Origin: Prosthecomicrobium pneumaticum
GTDB taxonomy: Bacteria > Pseudomonadota > Alphaproteobacteria > Rhizobiales > Kaistiaceae
Assembly: GCF_014199915.1 (NCBI RefSeq)
Contig: NZ_JACHOO010000014.1
Span: 1-60,863, forward strand
DNA length: 60,863 nt
Reading direction: 5' to 3'
Position 1 is the first letter of the stretch. Each line of letters starts with the position of its first letter. The position numbers and the translations under genes are program-made. The notes beneath the pieces were generated by a model, which worked only from the letters and a program-made list of their open reading frames with translations, was not told the origin of the DNA and did not search any database. Shown piece after piece: positions 15,840 through 25,676 of this stretch.

Positions 15840-18505
15840 GAGGGCAGCCGCCTTTCCTTCTTCAGACTGATCAGGACGCGGGTGCCGCGGCCGGCATGGA
15901 TCGGGCTCGCCGCGGCGATCCGCCCGCCCATCGCCTCGACGAAGCCCTTGGCGATGGCGAGGCCGAGCCCGGCGCCCTTCTTGTTGCGGTCGGTCGCCTC
16001 CTCCATCCGGCGGAACTTCTCGAACACCCGTTCGAGCTCCGCCGTCGGGATGCCCGGCCCCTCGTCCTCGATGCTGATGACCACGTTGCCGGCATCCTCA
16101 TAGGCCGCCACCTCGATCGGCGTCTCGTCCGGACTATAGGCGATCGCATTCTCGAGGATGTTGACGATCGCCTGTTCGAGCAGGGCCGCATCGGCCCGGA
16201 CGAGCGACAGCGCAGCGGGGAAGTCGCGCTCGAAACGGCGCGCCCCGAGCCGACGGGCGACGCGGCCCATCGCGGCGCGCAGCACATCGCGCGCGTCGAG
16301 CGGCTCGGCGCGCGGGGCGAGCGCGCCGCCCTCGAGCTTCGTCATGTCGAGCAGGTCGCCGACATACCGATCGAGCCGCTCCGCCTCCTCCGCGATGCTG
16401 TCGAGAAGGTCGCGCCGCACCGGCTCCGTCAGCGAGGGCCCATATTCGATGAGCGTGGTCGCCGAGCCGAGCACGGTCGAAAGCGGGGTGCGCAGGTCGT
16501 GGCTGATCGAGTTGAGGAGCGCCGAGCGCAGCCGGTCGGTCCGCCGCAGAGCCTCGGCATCGGCCGCGCTCGCCGCGAGTTCCGCCCGCTCGAGCGCCAC
16601 GGCGCCCTGGTCGAGCAGGGCCTGCACGAAGCGCGGATCGGTCCCGGCCCGTCGGTGCTCCGGCTCGACGGCCGCGACGCCGGCGCGGGTCTTCAGCCCC
16701 TGCAGCGGATGGAAGGTCCAGCCGGCATTCGGCAGCGTGCCGGTGCCGGCGCCCGCGGTCTCGCCCCGCTCCCAGGCCCAGCGCGCCGCCGCCATGTCGC
16801 CGGTGGTGAAGGCGGCTGCTTCGGGCGAGCCGACAGCCGGCGCGATCTCGGCGCCGTTCGGCAGCAGCACGGCGGCCCGGCCTCCGGTCGCCGCCGCCAG
16901 CTGCTCGGCGAGCGCGGCCGCCGCCGCGTCGCGCTCGGGTGCCGCGGAGAGGCGGCGGCTGGCGGCGAGGAGCGCGGTGACGGCGGCGGCCCGGCGCGAG
17001 GTCGCCGCCGCCTGATCGCGAACCCGGCCGGTCAGCCAGCCGGCTGCGAGCGCGACGAGGAAGAACACCGTGAAGGTGAAGACATCGGAACCCGAGCCGA
17101 TATAGACGGTGTAGCGCGGATCGAGAAAAAAGAAGTTGTAGCTGAAAGCCGCGATCCCGGCCGCCGAGACCGCCGCCCACAGGCCGAAGCGCAGGCCGAT
17201 GGCGAGCACCACGAGCAGGTAGATGAGCGCCAGGTTGACGTTGTCGGCATAGGTATCGGCGACCCAGGCGACGCCGGTCGCCGCCGCAATGCCGAGCGCG
17301 GCGGCGAGATGGCCGAGCCAGCCGCCGCGCAGGGCGGGCGACGCCGGAGCGGGCGCGGCCGAACGGTGCGGCTCCTCGGTGACGATGTGGAGCGCCGCGC
17401 CGGTCGCCCGTTCGAGCAGCGCCGGCGCGAGCTGGCGGCGGAAGCGGTCGCGCAAGCCCCGCCGGGCCGACTTGCCGACGACGATCTGGGTGATGTTGTT
17501 GCGCCGCGCGTGGTCGAGCACGGTGGCGACGAGATCGTCGCCATTGAGCACGAGCGTCGAGGCGCCGAGCTGCTCGGCGAGCTTCAGCGCCTCGGCGAGG
17601 CGCTGGGTGGAGAGTGAATCGGGCGGCGGGCGGTTCGGCCGCTCGACATGGGCGACCGTCCAGGGCGCATCCATCATCATGTCGGAGAGCCGGCGGCCGG
17701 CCCGCACCAGCGCACCGGCCATCGGATCGCCGCCGACGAGCACGAGGATCCGCTCGCCGGCCGCCCAGGGTCCTTCGAGGCCGCGCTGCCGCAGCGCCGC
17801 GACGAGCTGGTCGTCGACCGCCTGCGCGGTGCGGCGCAGCGCGAGCTCGCGCAGCGCATTGAGGGTCTCGGCCTTGAAGAACCGCTCGGCGGCGAGCCGC
17901 GCGGTCTCCGGCACATAGACCTTACCCTCGGCGAGCCGCTCGCGCAGCGTCGCCGGGGTGACGTCGACCACCTCGATCTCGTCGGCCCGTTCAAGAGCGG
18001 AATCGGGCACCGTCTCGCGCTGGCGTACGCCGGTGATCTTCCAGACCACGTCGACCAGGCTTTCGAGATGCTGGACGTTCAGCGTCGTCCAGACGTCGAT
18101 GCCGGCATCGAGCAGTTCCTCGACGTCCTGCCAGCGCTTCGGATGGCGCGAGCCGGGCACATTCGAATGGGCGAACTCGTCGACGAGCAGCAGCTCCGGC
18201 CGGCGCGCGAGCGCGGCGTCGAGGTCGAATTCGAGCAGCGTCCGGCCGCGATAGGCGATCGGGCGCCGGGACAGCACTTCGAGCCCTTCGCACAGCGCCT
18301 CCGTGTCACGCCGCCCGTGCGCCTCGACGACGCCGACCGCCACATCGGTCCCGTCGGCACGCCGCCGCCGCGCCTGCGAGAGCATCTCGAAGGTCTTGCC
18401 GACCCCCGGCGCCATGCCGAGAAAGACCTTCAGCCGGCCGCGGCCGGTCTTCCCGACCGCCGCGAGCAGCGCTTCCGGATCCGGTCTCGGCCTCTCTTCG
18501 CTCAT
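15836..18505 (-). CDS. kdpD: KdpD sensor histidine kinase
   Basis: 889 residues, full length for the family (about 890). Order: N-terminal KdpD domain with Walker A (VFLGMAPGVGKTFEML) and Walker B-like LLLVDEFAHSN; a universal-stress-protein-like domain (about 245-370); four membrane helices (DUF4118, about 400-500); a GAF-like segment; then HisKA (NSISHDLRTPLSTVLG, the phosphorylated His) and the ATPase (NILENAIAYSP; GLGLAIAKGFVEAMGG). It senses potassium limitation and phosphorylates KdpE. Both ends overlap neighbours by four bases, so it is part of the kdp operon. Confidence 0.96.
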   Translation of the reverse strand: MSEERPRPDPEALLAAVGKTGRGRLKVFLGMAPGVGKTFEMLSQARRRRADGTDVAVGVVEAHGRRDTEALCEGLEVLSRRPIAYRGRTLLEFDLDAALARRPELLLVDEFAHSNVPGSRHPKRWQDVEELLDAGIDVWTTLNVQHLESLVDVVWKITGVRQRETVPDSALERADEIEVVDVTPATLRERLAEGKVYVPETARLAAERFFKAETLNALRELALRRTAQAVDDQLVAALRQRGLEGPWAAGERILVLVGGDPMAGALVRAGRRLSDMMMDAPWTVAHVERPNRPPPDSLSTQRLAEALKLAEQLGASTLVLNGDDLVATVLDHARRNNITQIVVGKSARRGLRDRFRRQLAPALLERATGAALHIVTEEPHRSAAPAPASPALRGGWLGHLAAALGIAAATGVAWVADTYADNVNLALIYLLVVLAIGLRFGLWAAVSAAGIAAFSYNFFFLDPRYTVYIGSGSDVFTFTVFFLVALAAGWLTGRVRDQAAATSRRAAAVTALLAASRRLSAAPERDAAAAALAEQLAAATGGRAAVLLPNGAEIAPAVGSPEAAAFTTGDMAAARWAWERGETAGAGTGTLPNAGWTFHPLQGLKTRAGVAAVEPEHRRAGTDPRFVQALLDQGAVALERAELAASAADAEALRRTDRLRSALLNSISHDLRTPLSTVLGSATTLIEYGPSLTEPVRRDLLDSIAEEAERLDRYVGDLLDMTKLEGGALAPRAEPLDARDVLRAAMGRVARRLGARRFERDFPAALSLVRADAALLEQAIVNILENAIAYSPDETPIEVAAYEDAGNVVISIEDEGPGIPTAELERVFEKFRRMEEATDRNKKGAGLGLAIAKGFVEAMGGRIAAASPIHAGRGTRVLISLKKERRLPS

Positions 18506-19095
18506 GGCTGTGTTGCTACGCCCGCCCCGGCCGACGAGTCGAGGTCCGCATTGACGGCGAGCACGTTGACCCGCGGCTGGCCGACGAAGCCGAACAGCCG
18601 GCCTTCGCTGTGACGATCGATGACGGCGCGCACGTCGGCCTCGCCGATGCCGCGCGCGGCGGCGATGCGCGGCGCCTGCAGGCGGGCGAACTCGGGCGAG
18701 ATGTCGGGATCGAGACCGGAGGCCGAGGCAGTGACGGCGTCGGCCGGGATCGTGGCGCCCGGGGCTTCCGCCCGCAGGACCGCGGCGCGCGCCTTGACCG
18801 CCTCGATCAGCGTCTCGTTGAGCGGGCCGAGATTGGAGCCGGACGAGGCCGAAGCGTCATAGCCGTCGGACCCCGCGGCCGAAGGCCGGCCGTGCAGATA
18901 GCGCGGCCCCTCGAAATGCTGGCCGATCCAGCGTGAGCCGAAGACCGAACCGTCGGCGCGGGCGAGCAGCGAGCCTTCCGCCTGGCGGGGAAAGACCGCT
19001 TCCGCGATGCCGGTCATGGCGAGCGGATAGGCGAGGCCGAGAAGCAGGGTGAACAGCGCCGTCACGGCGAGCGCAGGGCGAAGATGCTGGAGCAT
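18502..19095 (-). CDS. kdpC: KdpC subunit of the K+-transporting ATPase
   Basis: 197 residues with one N-terminal membrane helix (LAVTALFTLLLGLAYPLAMT) and a periplasmic domain. Typical KdpC motifs are GSRWIGQHFEGPRYLHGRPSA (in part), ASSGSNLGPLNETLI, and PADAVTASASGLDPDIS. KdpC stabilises the KdpFABC complex. The ATG follows kdpB by 14 bases and the stop overlaps kdpD by ATGA. Confidence 0.96.
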   Translation of the reverse strand: MLQHLRPALAVTALFTLLLGLAYPLAMTGIAEAVFPRQAEGSLLARADGSVFGSRWIGQHFEGPRYLHGRPSAAGSDGYDASASSGSNLGPLNETLIEAVKARAAVLRAEAPGATIPADAVTASASGLDPDISPEFARLQAPRIAAARGIGEADVRAVIDRHSEGRLFGFVGQPRVNVLAVNADLDSSAGAGVATQP

Positions 19096-19109
19096 GATGT
19101 CCGGTCCGT

Positions 19110-21188
19110 TCAGGCGAGGCCGAGCGCGGCGACGCAGAGATCGATCAGCTTGATGCCGACGAAGGGCGCGACGAGGCCGCCGAGGCCATAGACGAGGAGG
19201 TTGCGCGACAGCAGCGCGCCGGCGCCGACGGCGCGATAGCGCACGCCTTTGAGCGCGAGCGGGATCAGCAGCACGATGATGATCGCGTTGAAGATCACCG
19301 CCGAGAGGATGGCGCTTTGCGGGCTCGACAGGCCCATCACGTTGAGCCCGCCGAGCACGGGCAGCGCCGCGACGAACAATGCCGGCACGATCGCGAAGTA
19401 TTTCGCGACGTCGTTGGCGATCGAGAAGGTGGTCAGCGCCCCGCGGGTCATCAGGAGCTGCTTCCCGGTCTCGACGATCTCGATGATCTTGGTCGGATCG
19501 GAATCGAGATCGACCATGTTGCCGGCCTCGCGGGCGGCCTGCGCGCCGGTCTGCATCGCGACGCCGACATCGGCCTGGGCGAGCGCCGGCGCGTCATTGG
19601 CGCCGTCGCCGCACATCGCGACGAGCCGGCCCTTGCCCTGCTCCTCACGGATCAGCCTGAGCTTGTCCTCCGGCGTCGCCTCGGCGAGGAAGTCGTCGAC
19701 CCCCGCCTCCGAGGCGATCGCCGCCGCGGTGACCGGGTTGTCGCCGGTGATCATCACGGTGCGCACACCCATGCGGCGGAGATCGGCGAAGCGCTCTTTC
19801 ATACCGGGTTTCAGCACATCCTTGAGGTGGATCACGGCGACGAGCGCGCCGTCCTCGACCACCGCGAGCGGCGTGCCGCCGGTGCGGGCGATGCGGTCGA
19901 CCGCAGCGCCGAACTCGGCCGGCACCTGCTCGGCCTTGAGGCCGAGCGACCGGATGACCGCGTCGACGGCGCCCTTGCGCCAGGCGCGCGCGCCGGCATC
20001 GAGGCCCGACTGACGGGTGGTGGCACTGAACGGGATGAAGGTCGCGCCGGCCGGAATGTCGGCGAAGAGGCCGCGGCCGCGGGCGAGCTCGACGACCGAG
20101 CGGCCCTCCGGCGTCTCGTCGGCGAGCGAGGCCATCAGCGCGGCCCGCAGCGCCGCCTCCGGCCGCACGCCGGGCGCCGGCACCACTTCGGTCGCCATCC
20201 TGTTGCCGAAGGTGATCGTGCCGGTCTTGTCGAGGAGCAGGGTGTCGATGTCGCCCGCCGCCTCGACGGCGCGGCCGGAGGTGGCGAGCACGTTGTGCTT
20301 GAGGAGCCGGTCCATGCCCGCAATGCCGACGGCGGACAGCAGCCCGCCGATCGTCGTCGGGATCAGGGTGACGAAGAGCGCGCCGAGCACCAGGGGCTGC
20401 AGATCGGCGCCGGAATAACGGCCGAGCCCGACGAGCGTCACCACCGCGATCAGGAAGACGAGGGTGAGTCCGGCGAGCAGAACGGCGAGCGCGATCTCGT
20501 TCGGCGTCTTGCGACGGTCGGCGCCCTCGACCATGGCGATCATCCGGTCGAGAAAGGTCTCGCCGGGCTTTGCGGTGACCCGGACCTTGATCCAGTCGGA
20601 GACGACCGTGGTCCCGCCGGTCACCGCGGCGCGATCGCCGCCCGATTCGCGGATCACCGGCGCGCTCTCGCCGGTGATCGCCGCCTCGTTCACGGAGGCG
20701 ACGCCCTCGATCACCTCGCCGTCGGAGGGGATCATGTCGCCCGCCTCGACGAGGACGATCGCGCCGACCTCGAGTTCGTGCGCGGGGGTCGGGACGACGA
20801 GATTGCGCTCGGCATCGACGATCAGCTTCGCCCGCGTCGTCACCCGCGCCGCGCGGAGCGAATCCGCCGCCGCCTTGCCGCGCCCCTCGGCGACGCTCTC
20901 GGCGAAATTGGCGAAGAGGACGGTCGCCCACAGCCAGAGCGCGATCTGGACGGCGAAGCCGACCGGCTGCCCGTGGACGGCCAGCGCCGCGGCCGAAAGC
21001 GTCGACAGGATGGCGACGATCTCGGTGGAGAGGATCACCGGATTGCCGAGGAGGGCGCGCGGATCGAGCTTGACGACGGCGTCGAGGAGCGCCCGGCGGA
21101 GGATCGCGCCGGAGAAGGAGGCGGCGCGCGGCATGCGCCGAGGCGTTGCGGGGGCGACGCCGTTTGCAGCCGGATGATCGAGACTCAT
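19110..21188 (-). CDS. kdpB: KdpB, P-type ATPase subunit
   Basis: 692 residues from the ATG at 21188, chosen because AAGGA lies nine bases upstream; an in-frame ATG three codons earlier abuts that site. P-type ATPase landmarks are complete: actuator loop [17 protein letters not shown], phosphorylation site [14 protein letters not shown], and hinge [18 protein letters not shown]. Seven membrane helices are apparent. It hydrolyses ATP to drive potassium uptake through KdpA. It lies between kdpA (29-base gap) and kdpC. Confidence 0.97.
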   Translation of the reverse strand: MSLDHPAANGVAPATPRRMPRAASFSGAILRRALLDAVVKLDPRALLGNPVILSTEIVAILSTLSAAALAVHGQPVGFAVQIALWLWATVLFANFAESVAEGRGKAAADSLRAARVTTRAKLIVDAERNLVVPTPAHELEVGAIVLVEAGDMIPSDGEVIEGVASVNEAAITGESAPVIRESGGDRAAVTGGTTVVSDWIKVRVTAKPGETFLDRMIAMVEGADRRKTPNEIALAVLLAGLTLVFLIAVVTLVGLGRYSGADLQPLVLGALFVTLIPTTIGGLLSAVGIAGMDRLLKHNVLATSGRAVEAAGDIDTLLLDKTGTITFGNRMATEVVPAPGVRPEAALRAALMASLADETPEGRSVVELARGRGLFADIPAGATFIPFSATTRQSGLDAGARAWRKGAVDAVIRSLGLKAEQVPAEFGAAVDRIARTGGTPLAVVEDGALVAVIHLKDVLKPGMKERFADLRRMGVRTVMITGDNPVTAAAIASEAGVDDFLAEATPEDKLRLIREEQGKGRLVAMCGDGANDAPALAQADVGVAMQTGAQAAREAGNMVDLDSDPTKIIEIVETGKQLLMTRGALTTFSIANDVAKYFAIVPALFVAALPVLGGLNVMGLSSPQSAILSAVIFNAIIIVLLIPLALKGVRYRAVGAGALLSRNLLVYGLGGLVAPFVGIKLIDLCVAALGLA

Positions 21189-21217
21189 GGAAGGCATTCC
21201 TTCGCGGGAGGACGGGA

Positions 21218-22921
21218 TCAGGGCGTCAGCGCGAGCATCTGGAAGTGCTCGGCGATCGGCCCCAGCGCGAGGGCGGGGAAGAACTGCAGCCCGCCGAGGA
21301 TCAGGATCACGCCGGCCAGCAGGCCGACGAACAGGCCGCTGTCGGTCGGCAGGGTCCCGGCGGTCGGCGCGAGCTTCGGTTTGGCGGCGAGCGCGCCGGC
21401 GATGGCGAGGATCGCCACGGCCGGCACGAAGCGGCCGACGAGCATGGCGATGCCGAGCGTCGTATTCCACCATGGGGCATTGGCGGTGAGCCCGGCGAAG
21501 GCCGAGCCGTTGTTGGCGGCCGCCGAGGTGTAGGCGTAGAGGATCTCCGACAGGCCGTGCGGCCCGGCGTTCAAGAGGCCGGCGAGCGCCGCCGGCAGGA
21601 CCGCGGCAACGGCCGAAAAGCCGAGCAGTGCGGCGGGGAAGACGAGCAGCGCGACGAAAGCGAGCTTGATCCCGCGCGCCTCGATCTTCTTGCCGAGATA
21701 TTCCGGCGTCCGGCCGACCATCAGCCCGGCGACGAACACGGCGAGCAGCGCCATGAGGACCATGTTGGCGAGGCCGGAACCGATGCCGCCGGGCAGGATC
21801 TCGCCGAGCTGCATCAGGACCATGGCGACGCCGCCGCCGAGCGGCAGGAAGCTCGCATGCATGGCGTTGACCGAGCCGTTCGAGGCGCCGGTCGTCGGGC
21901 CGGCCCAGGCGGCGGAGCCGGCCGCGCCGAAACGCACCTCCTTGCCCTCCATGTTCTGCGCCGTGTCGGCGCCGGCCGCGACGAGCGCCGGCGCCGGCCG
22001 GGTCTCGGACCAGTAGATGGCGCTGGTGCCGAGCGCGAGCAGGACGAAACCGGCGGCGACGAGCGCCCGCACATCCTTCCGCACCGCCGCCGACCGCCCG
22101 AAGGCGAAGAAGGCGGCCCAGCCGAGCACGTTGATCGACACCGCGGTGATGAGACCGGTGAGCGGCGTCGGATTCTCGAAGGGATGGGCCGAATTGACGT
22201 TGAAGATGCCGCCGCCATTGATGCCGAGCTGCTTGATGGCGAGCTGGCTCGCCACGGGAGCGAGCGCGATCGTCTGATGGCCGCCCTCGAGCGTCGTCGC
22301 CTGAAACGACGGCCCGAGCGTCTGCGGCACGCCGAGCGCGACGAGCGCGATGGCGACGACGATCGAGAGCGGCAGCAGGACGTAGAGCGTGGTGCGCACC
22401 AGATCGGTCCAGAAATTGCCGATCGCCTCGCCGCGATGGGCGAGGAAGGCGCGGGCGAGTGCTGCGGCGAGCGTCGCGCCGGCAGCGGCGGACGCGAAGT
22501 TCTGCACCGTCAGCCCGGCCATCTGGCTGAAGTTCGACATGGTCGCCTCGCCGCCATAGGATTGCCAGTTGGTATTGGTGACGAAGCTGACGGCCGTATT
22601 GAAGGCGAGATGCGTCGAGAGCGGCCCGAAGCCCTGCGGGTTGAAGGGCAGCAGATGCTGCAGCCGCAGGATGGCATAGAGCAGGACGAAGCCGGCGAGA
22701 TTGAAGGCGAGGAAGGCGCCGGCATAGGCGTACCAGCTCTGCCGGCGATCCGGATCGATTCCGGCGATCGCATAGAAGCCGCGCTCGACCGGCCGCAGCA
22801 CCGGGTCGAGCCAGGTGCGCTCGCCGTTCCAGACGCGCGAGAGATAGATTCCGAGCGGCAGCGCGATCGCCACCTGCAGCCCGAGCGTCAGGGCGATTTC
22901 CGCCCAGCCTTGCCAGTTCAT
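21218..22921 (-). CDS. kdpA: KdpA, K+-translocating subunit
   Basis: 567 residues, normal length, from the ATG at 22921. Ten membrane helices and the four selectivity-filter-like repeats are visible: [53 protein letters not shown] near the third repeat, and [15 protein letters not shown]. KdpA is related to the SKT channel superfamily and binds potassium with high affinity. It follows kdpF by 11 bases. Confidence 0.97.
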   Translation of the reverse strand: MNWQGWAEIALTLGLQVAIALPLGIYLSRVWNGERTWLDPVLRPVERGFYAIAGIDPDRRQSWYAYAGAFLAFNLAGFVLLYAILRLQHLLPFNPQGFGPLSTHLAFNTAVSFVTNTNWQSYGGEATMSNFSQMAGLTVQNFASAAAGATLAAALARAFLAHRGEAIGNFWTDLVRTTLYVLLPLSIVVAIALVALGVPQTLGPSFQATTLEGGHQTIALAPVASQLAIKQLGINGGGIFNVNSAHPFENPTPLTGLITAVSINVLGWAAFFAFGRSAAVRKDVRALVAAGFVLLALGTSAIYWSETRPAPALVAAGADTAQNMEGKEVRFGAAGSAAWAGPTTGASNGSVNAMHASFLPLGGGVAMVLMQLGEILPGGIGSGLANMVLMALLAVFVAGLMVGRTPEYLGKKIEARGIKLAFVALLVFPAALLGFSAVAAVLPAALAGLLNAGPHGLSEILYAYTSAAANNGSAFAGLTANAPWWNTTLGIAMLVGRFVPAVAILAIAGALAAKPKLAPTAGTLPTDSGLFVGLLAGVILILGGLQFFPALALGPIAEHFQMLALTP

Positions 22922-22932
22922 CAGGGTCTCCC

Positions 22933-23022
22933 TCAGATCCGTTCGGGCCGGAGGAGGGCCGCGAGCATGTAGACCGCGACGCCGAGTGCGCCGAGGGCCC
23001 AGAGCCAGTCGACGACGCCCAT
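22933..23022 (-). CDS. kdpF: KdpF, small stabilising subunit
   Basis: A 29-residue single-helix protein (starts [20 protein letters not shown] and ends LLRPERI), the size and composition of KdpF, which stabilises the KdpABC complex in the membrane. Its ATG overlaps the stop of the 27-codon ORF upstream (TGATG), and kdpA follows after 11 bases. It is easily missed because of its length. Confidence 0.88.
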   Translation of the reverse strand: MGVVDWLWALGALGVAVYMLAALLRPERI

Positions 23023-23105
23023 CACAGCCCCCGAAGGCTAGCGGCGAGGCCGAAGAAGGTCGCGAAGAGCGCGAACCCCAGCCCGAGGAAAAGGAGATCG
23101 GCCAT
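23022..23105 (-). CDS. 27-residue membrane ORF preceding kdpF
   Basis: Starts at ATG 23105 with GGAGG six bases upstream and ends in a TGA that overlaps the kdpF start (TGATG). The product ([20 protein letters not shown], then AASLRGL) is one hydrophobic helix. Similar tiny ORFs precede kdpF in other proteobacteria and are usually left unannotated. It could be an additional Kdp accessory peptide or a translational coupler for kdpF. The strong ribosome-binding site and exact overlap argue that it is translated. Confidence 0.6.
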   Translation of the reverse strand: MADLLFLGLGFALFATFFGLAASLRGL

Positions 23106-23184
23106 CGCGGCCTCCATCCGTTGACGATGGCCGGCAGCAGACACCCGATCGGCATCAGCGTTCGAGACGCATCGGACCCGTCGC

Positions 23185-23203
23185 GCATAAGGGCGGCATA
23201 AAG
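23185..23203 (-). promoter_or_regulatory. Candidate KdpE-binding direct repeat upstream of the kdp operon
   Basis: Minus-strand reading gives CTTTATGC (23203-23196) and CCTTATGC (23192-23185), two direct repeats 11 bp apart. That is the usual geometry for tandem OmpR-family dimers. They sit 80-100 bases upstream of the first translated ORF of the kdp operon. KdpE is the obvious candidate, by inference only. The repeat nearest 23203 is flanked by GCGGC and GCCGC, which could also form a hairpin. Confidence 0.4.
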
Positions 23204-23372
23204 GCCGCACTCACGCAGGTCCCGACGGGGCCGTCGCGCGGCACTGGAGCGCCGCCTTCGACCCGTGTTAGGGAGCGAGGCGGAGCCCGGGGGCACGACG
23301 GGGTTTCCGATCCGGATCGAGAGAAAGGCGACGCCGCGGGGCCGCAGCCGCCGCGACCGACACGTTCAGAGC

Positions 23373-25412
23373 ATGACCGCCATCGGATATGTCAGGGAGA
23401 TCGACGGCCTCCGCGCGATCGCCGTCCTCGCCGTTCTCTTCTATCATGCCGGCGGGTTCGTTCCGGCCGGTCTCTACGGCGTCGACATCTTCTTCGTCAT
23501 TTCGGGTTTCGTCGTCGCGGCTTCGGTGCTGTCGAAGCGCTTCTCGAGCTTCGGCGACTTCCTCTGCCATTTCTATCTCCGCCGCATCCTGCGGATCGTC
23601 CCGGCCCTCCTCGCGACCGTGCTCGCAACGACGCTCTTCGTCGTTCTGTTCGTCCCCAGGGCCTGGCTGAGCGATACGATCCTCGAGACCGGCAGGGCGG
23701 CGCTGTTCGGCCTCTCGAACCTCGTGCTCTACCGCACGGCGAACGACTATTTCTCGCCGCGCGCGGACTACAATCCCTTCATGCACACCTGGTCGCTGGG
23801 GGTCGAAGAACAGTTCTATCTGCTCTTCCCCCTGCTGGTCCTTCTTGTCGGCCTGCGCCGCCGGAGCGGCGCGTCGACTTTTGCGCTCTGGACGATCGGC
23901 GCGCTGCTACTCGCCTCGCTCGTCCTCTGCTGGCAGATCGCGCGCAGCGATCCGGTCTTCGCCTTCTACATGCTGCCGACACGGTTCTGGGAACTCGCCG
24001 CCGGCCTTCTCGTCTATCTCGCCCTGCCGCAGCTCCTCGGCCTCGTGCGCCGTCTGCCGCGCCGGGCGGGAGCGGCCCTCTCCTGGAGCGGGCCGGCGAT
24101 GATCGCCCTCGCCCTGTTCCCCGGCCCGATGCTCTGGGGCGACGGGCTCCTGCCCGGCGCGGCGATCGCCGCGATCGGCACCGCGATCACCCTTCTCGCC
24201 GTGCTCGCCCGGCCGGGCTCGCGCCTCAACGGGCTGCTCGGCGCGGCGCCGGCCGTGGCGATCGGCCGGGTCTCCTATTCGCTCTATCTCTGGCACTGGC
24301 CGGTCTTCGTCGCGATGCGCTGGACCGTGGGGTTGCAGACCCCGCTGCAGATCGCCGCCGGCATCGCGGCGAGCGTGCTGCTCTCCGTCCTGTCGCACCG
24401 CTTCATCGAGACGCCGTTCCGCAGGCTCGGTCCCATCGGCGGCCGGCGTCGCCCGGCCGCGATCGCGGCCGGCATCGGCGCCGCCGCGCTGGTGCTCGCC
24501 GCCGTCGACGCGCTCGGCACCCGTCAGCCGGAGCTCTCCTTGAGCCGGACGCTCGATGCGGAGATCTGGTCCGCTTATGGCGGACCCGCCGATCTGCCGG
24601 ACCGGTGCGCCCTCGCCGAGACCCACTCCTGGACCGGGGGCGCACCCGACATCACATTCGCCCCGATCGATTGTCCGAAGCCGGGGCGGGGCCGCACCCT
24701 CTATGTTCTGGGGGATTCGCATGCAGGGGCTTATCTCCGAATGCTGCGCGGCTTCGCGGCCACCACGGGAACGACGGTGCGCACTTTCACGCACCCCGGA
24801 TGTTCCGCTCCGATCAACCCGAAGCCGATGCCGGAGGGCTGCGCCGCCTTCCTGGAGGCGGTCCTCCCCGTCATCAGCGAAGGCGGGGCCGACGACATCG
24901 CCTTCCTCCCGGCGCTCCGTCTCCCCCGCTTCAGCGACCAGCCGGGCGAACCGCTGCCGCCGCCGCCGCCCCTATCGAGCGAGGCCCGCGCGGCGCGGCT
25001 CGCCGAGGGCGAGGCGCTGCTGGCGCCGCTCCGGGCGCGCGGGATCACCCTCGTCTTCGAATCGCCGCTGCCGCTCTTCCGCCGCGCACCCTTCCGCTGT
25101 TCGGACTGGTTCAACCGCATGAATCCGGTCTGCGTGCCGGCCGGAGACGTCCTCGAGCGCGCCGCCTTCGATCGCCTGCGCGCCCCGGTCCTCGCCGATA
25201 TCGGAGCGCTGACCGGTGACGGCCGCGGCTCGATCTGGGATCCGGCCCGGATCCTCTGCGACACCGCGTTCTGCCGTTCATGGCGCGACGGCAAGCCACT
25301 CTTCTTCGACGGAGACCATCTGAGCGGCTACGGCAACGACATCCTGCTGCCGGATTTCCGCGCCGCGATGCTGGCAGCCATGGGGTTCACAGATCCCGGG
25401 CGCCGGCCATGA
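23373..25412 (+). CDS. Acyltransferase 3 with C-terminal SGNH hydrolase-like domain
   Basis: 679 residues from the ATG at 23373 (IGYVREIDGLRAIAVLAVLF, with His in FYHAGGF). The N-terminal AT3 membrane domain (about residues 1-370) has GVDIFFVISGFVVAAS, HTWSLGVEEQFYLLFPL and SYSLYLWHWPVFV. The periplasmic SGNH domain has block I VLGDSHAGAY and the catalytic Asp-His in FFDGDHLSGYG, so unlike the first copy its GDS motif is canonical. It likely O-acylates a cell-surface glycan or exported product. It diverges from kdp (267 bases between, holding only the candidate kdp regulatory sites). Confidence 0.87.
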   Translation: MTAIGYVREIDGLRAIAVLAVLFYHAGGFVPAGLYGVDIFFVISGFVVAASVLSKRFSSFGDFLCHFYLRRILRIVPALLATVLATTLFVVLFVPRAWLSDTILETGRAALFGLSNLVLYRTANDYFSPRADYNPFMHTWSLGVEEQFYLLFPLLVLLVGLRRRSGASTFALWTIGALLLASLVLCWQIARSDPVFAFYMLPTRFWELAAGLLVYLALPQLLGLVRRLPRRAGAALSWSGPAMIALALFPGPMLWGDGLLPGAAIAAIGTAITLLAVLARPGSRLNGLLGAAPAVAIGRVSYSLYLWHWPVFVAMRWTVGLQTPLQIAAGIAASVLLSVLSHRFIETPFRRLGPIGGRRRPAAIAAGIGAAALVLAAVDALGTRQPELSLSRTLDAEIWSAYGGPADLPDRCALAETHSWTGGAPDITFAPIDCPKPGRGRTLYVLGDSHAGAYLRMLRGFAATTGTTVRTFTHPGCSAPINPKPMPEGCAAFLEAVLPVISEGGADDIAFLPALRLPRFSDQPGEPLPPPPPLSSEARAARLAEGEALLAPLRARGITLVFESPLPLFRRAPFRCSDWFNRMNPVCVPAGDVLERAAFDRLRAPVLADIGALTGDGRGSIWDPARILCDTAFCRSWRDGKPLFFDGDHLSGYGNDILLPDFRAAMLAAMGFTDPGRRP

Positions 25413-25676
25413 TGCAGGCCGCACCTCAGGGACAGAAAGGACGTGCGATCGGGGGGCCTGCCCGTCTCTTGCTTCTCTCGGTTGCAACCACGATCGCCGC
25501 GATCAGGACGAGCGGCCGCCCTGAAACGGCCAGGCGACGAACCGGCTGGACAGGCAGCGCCCATCGATCCTAGGCAGAGACCGCAGAGGGGAGCGTTCGT
25601 CCGACGCCCTCCGGCGGGGTGTAGTGCCCCCGGAAGATGGCGGCCGACGCCGCATGTGAGTGAGGGGTGCGCCGCG

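Noticed and set aside
25409-25573. A 54-codon ORF overlapping the second acyltransferase stop (ATGA)
   Set aside because: It is coupled in position, but the product is Arg-rich with no conserved-looking segment and no further ribosome-binding site. Kept only as a remote possibility.
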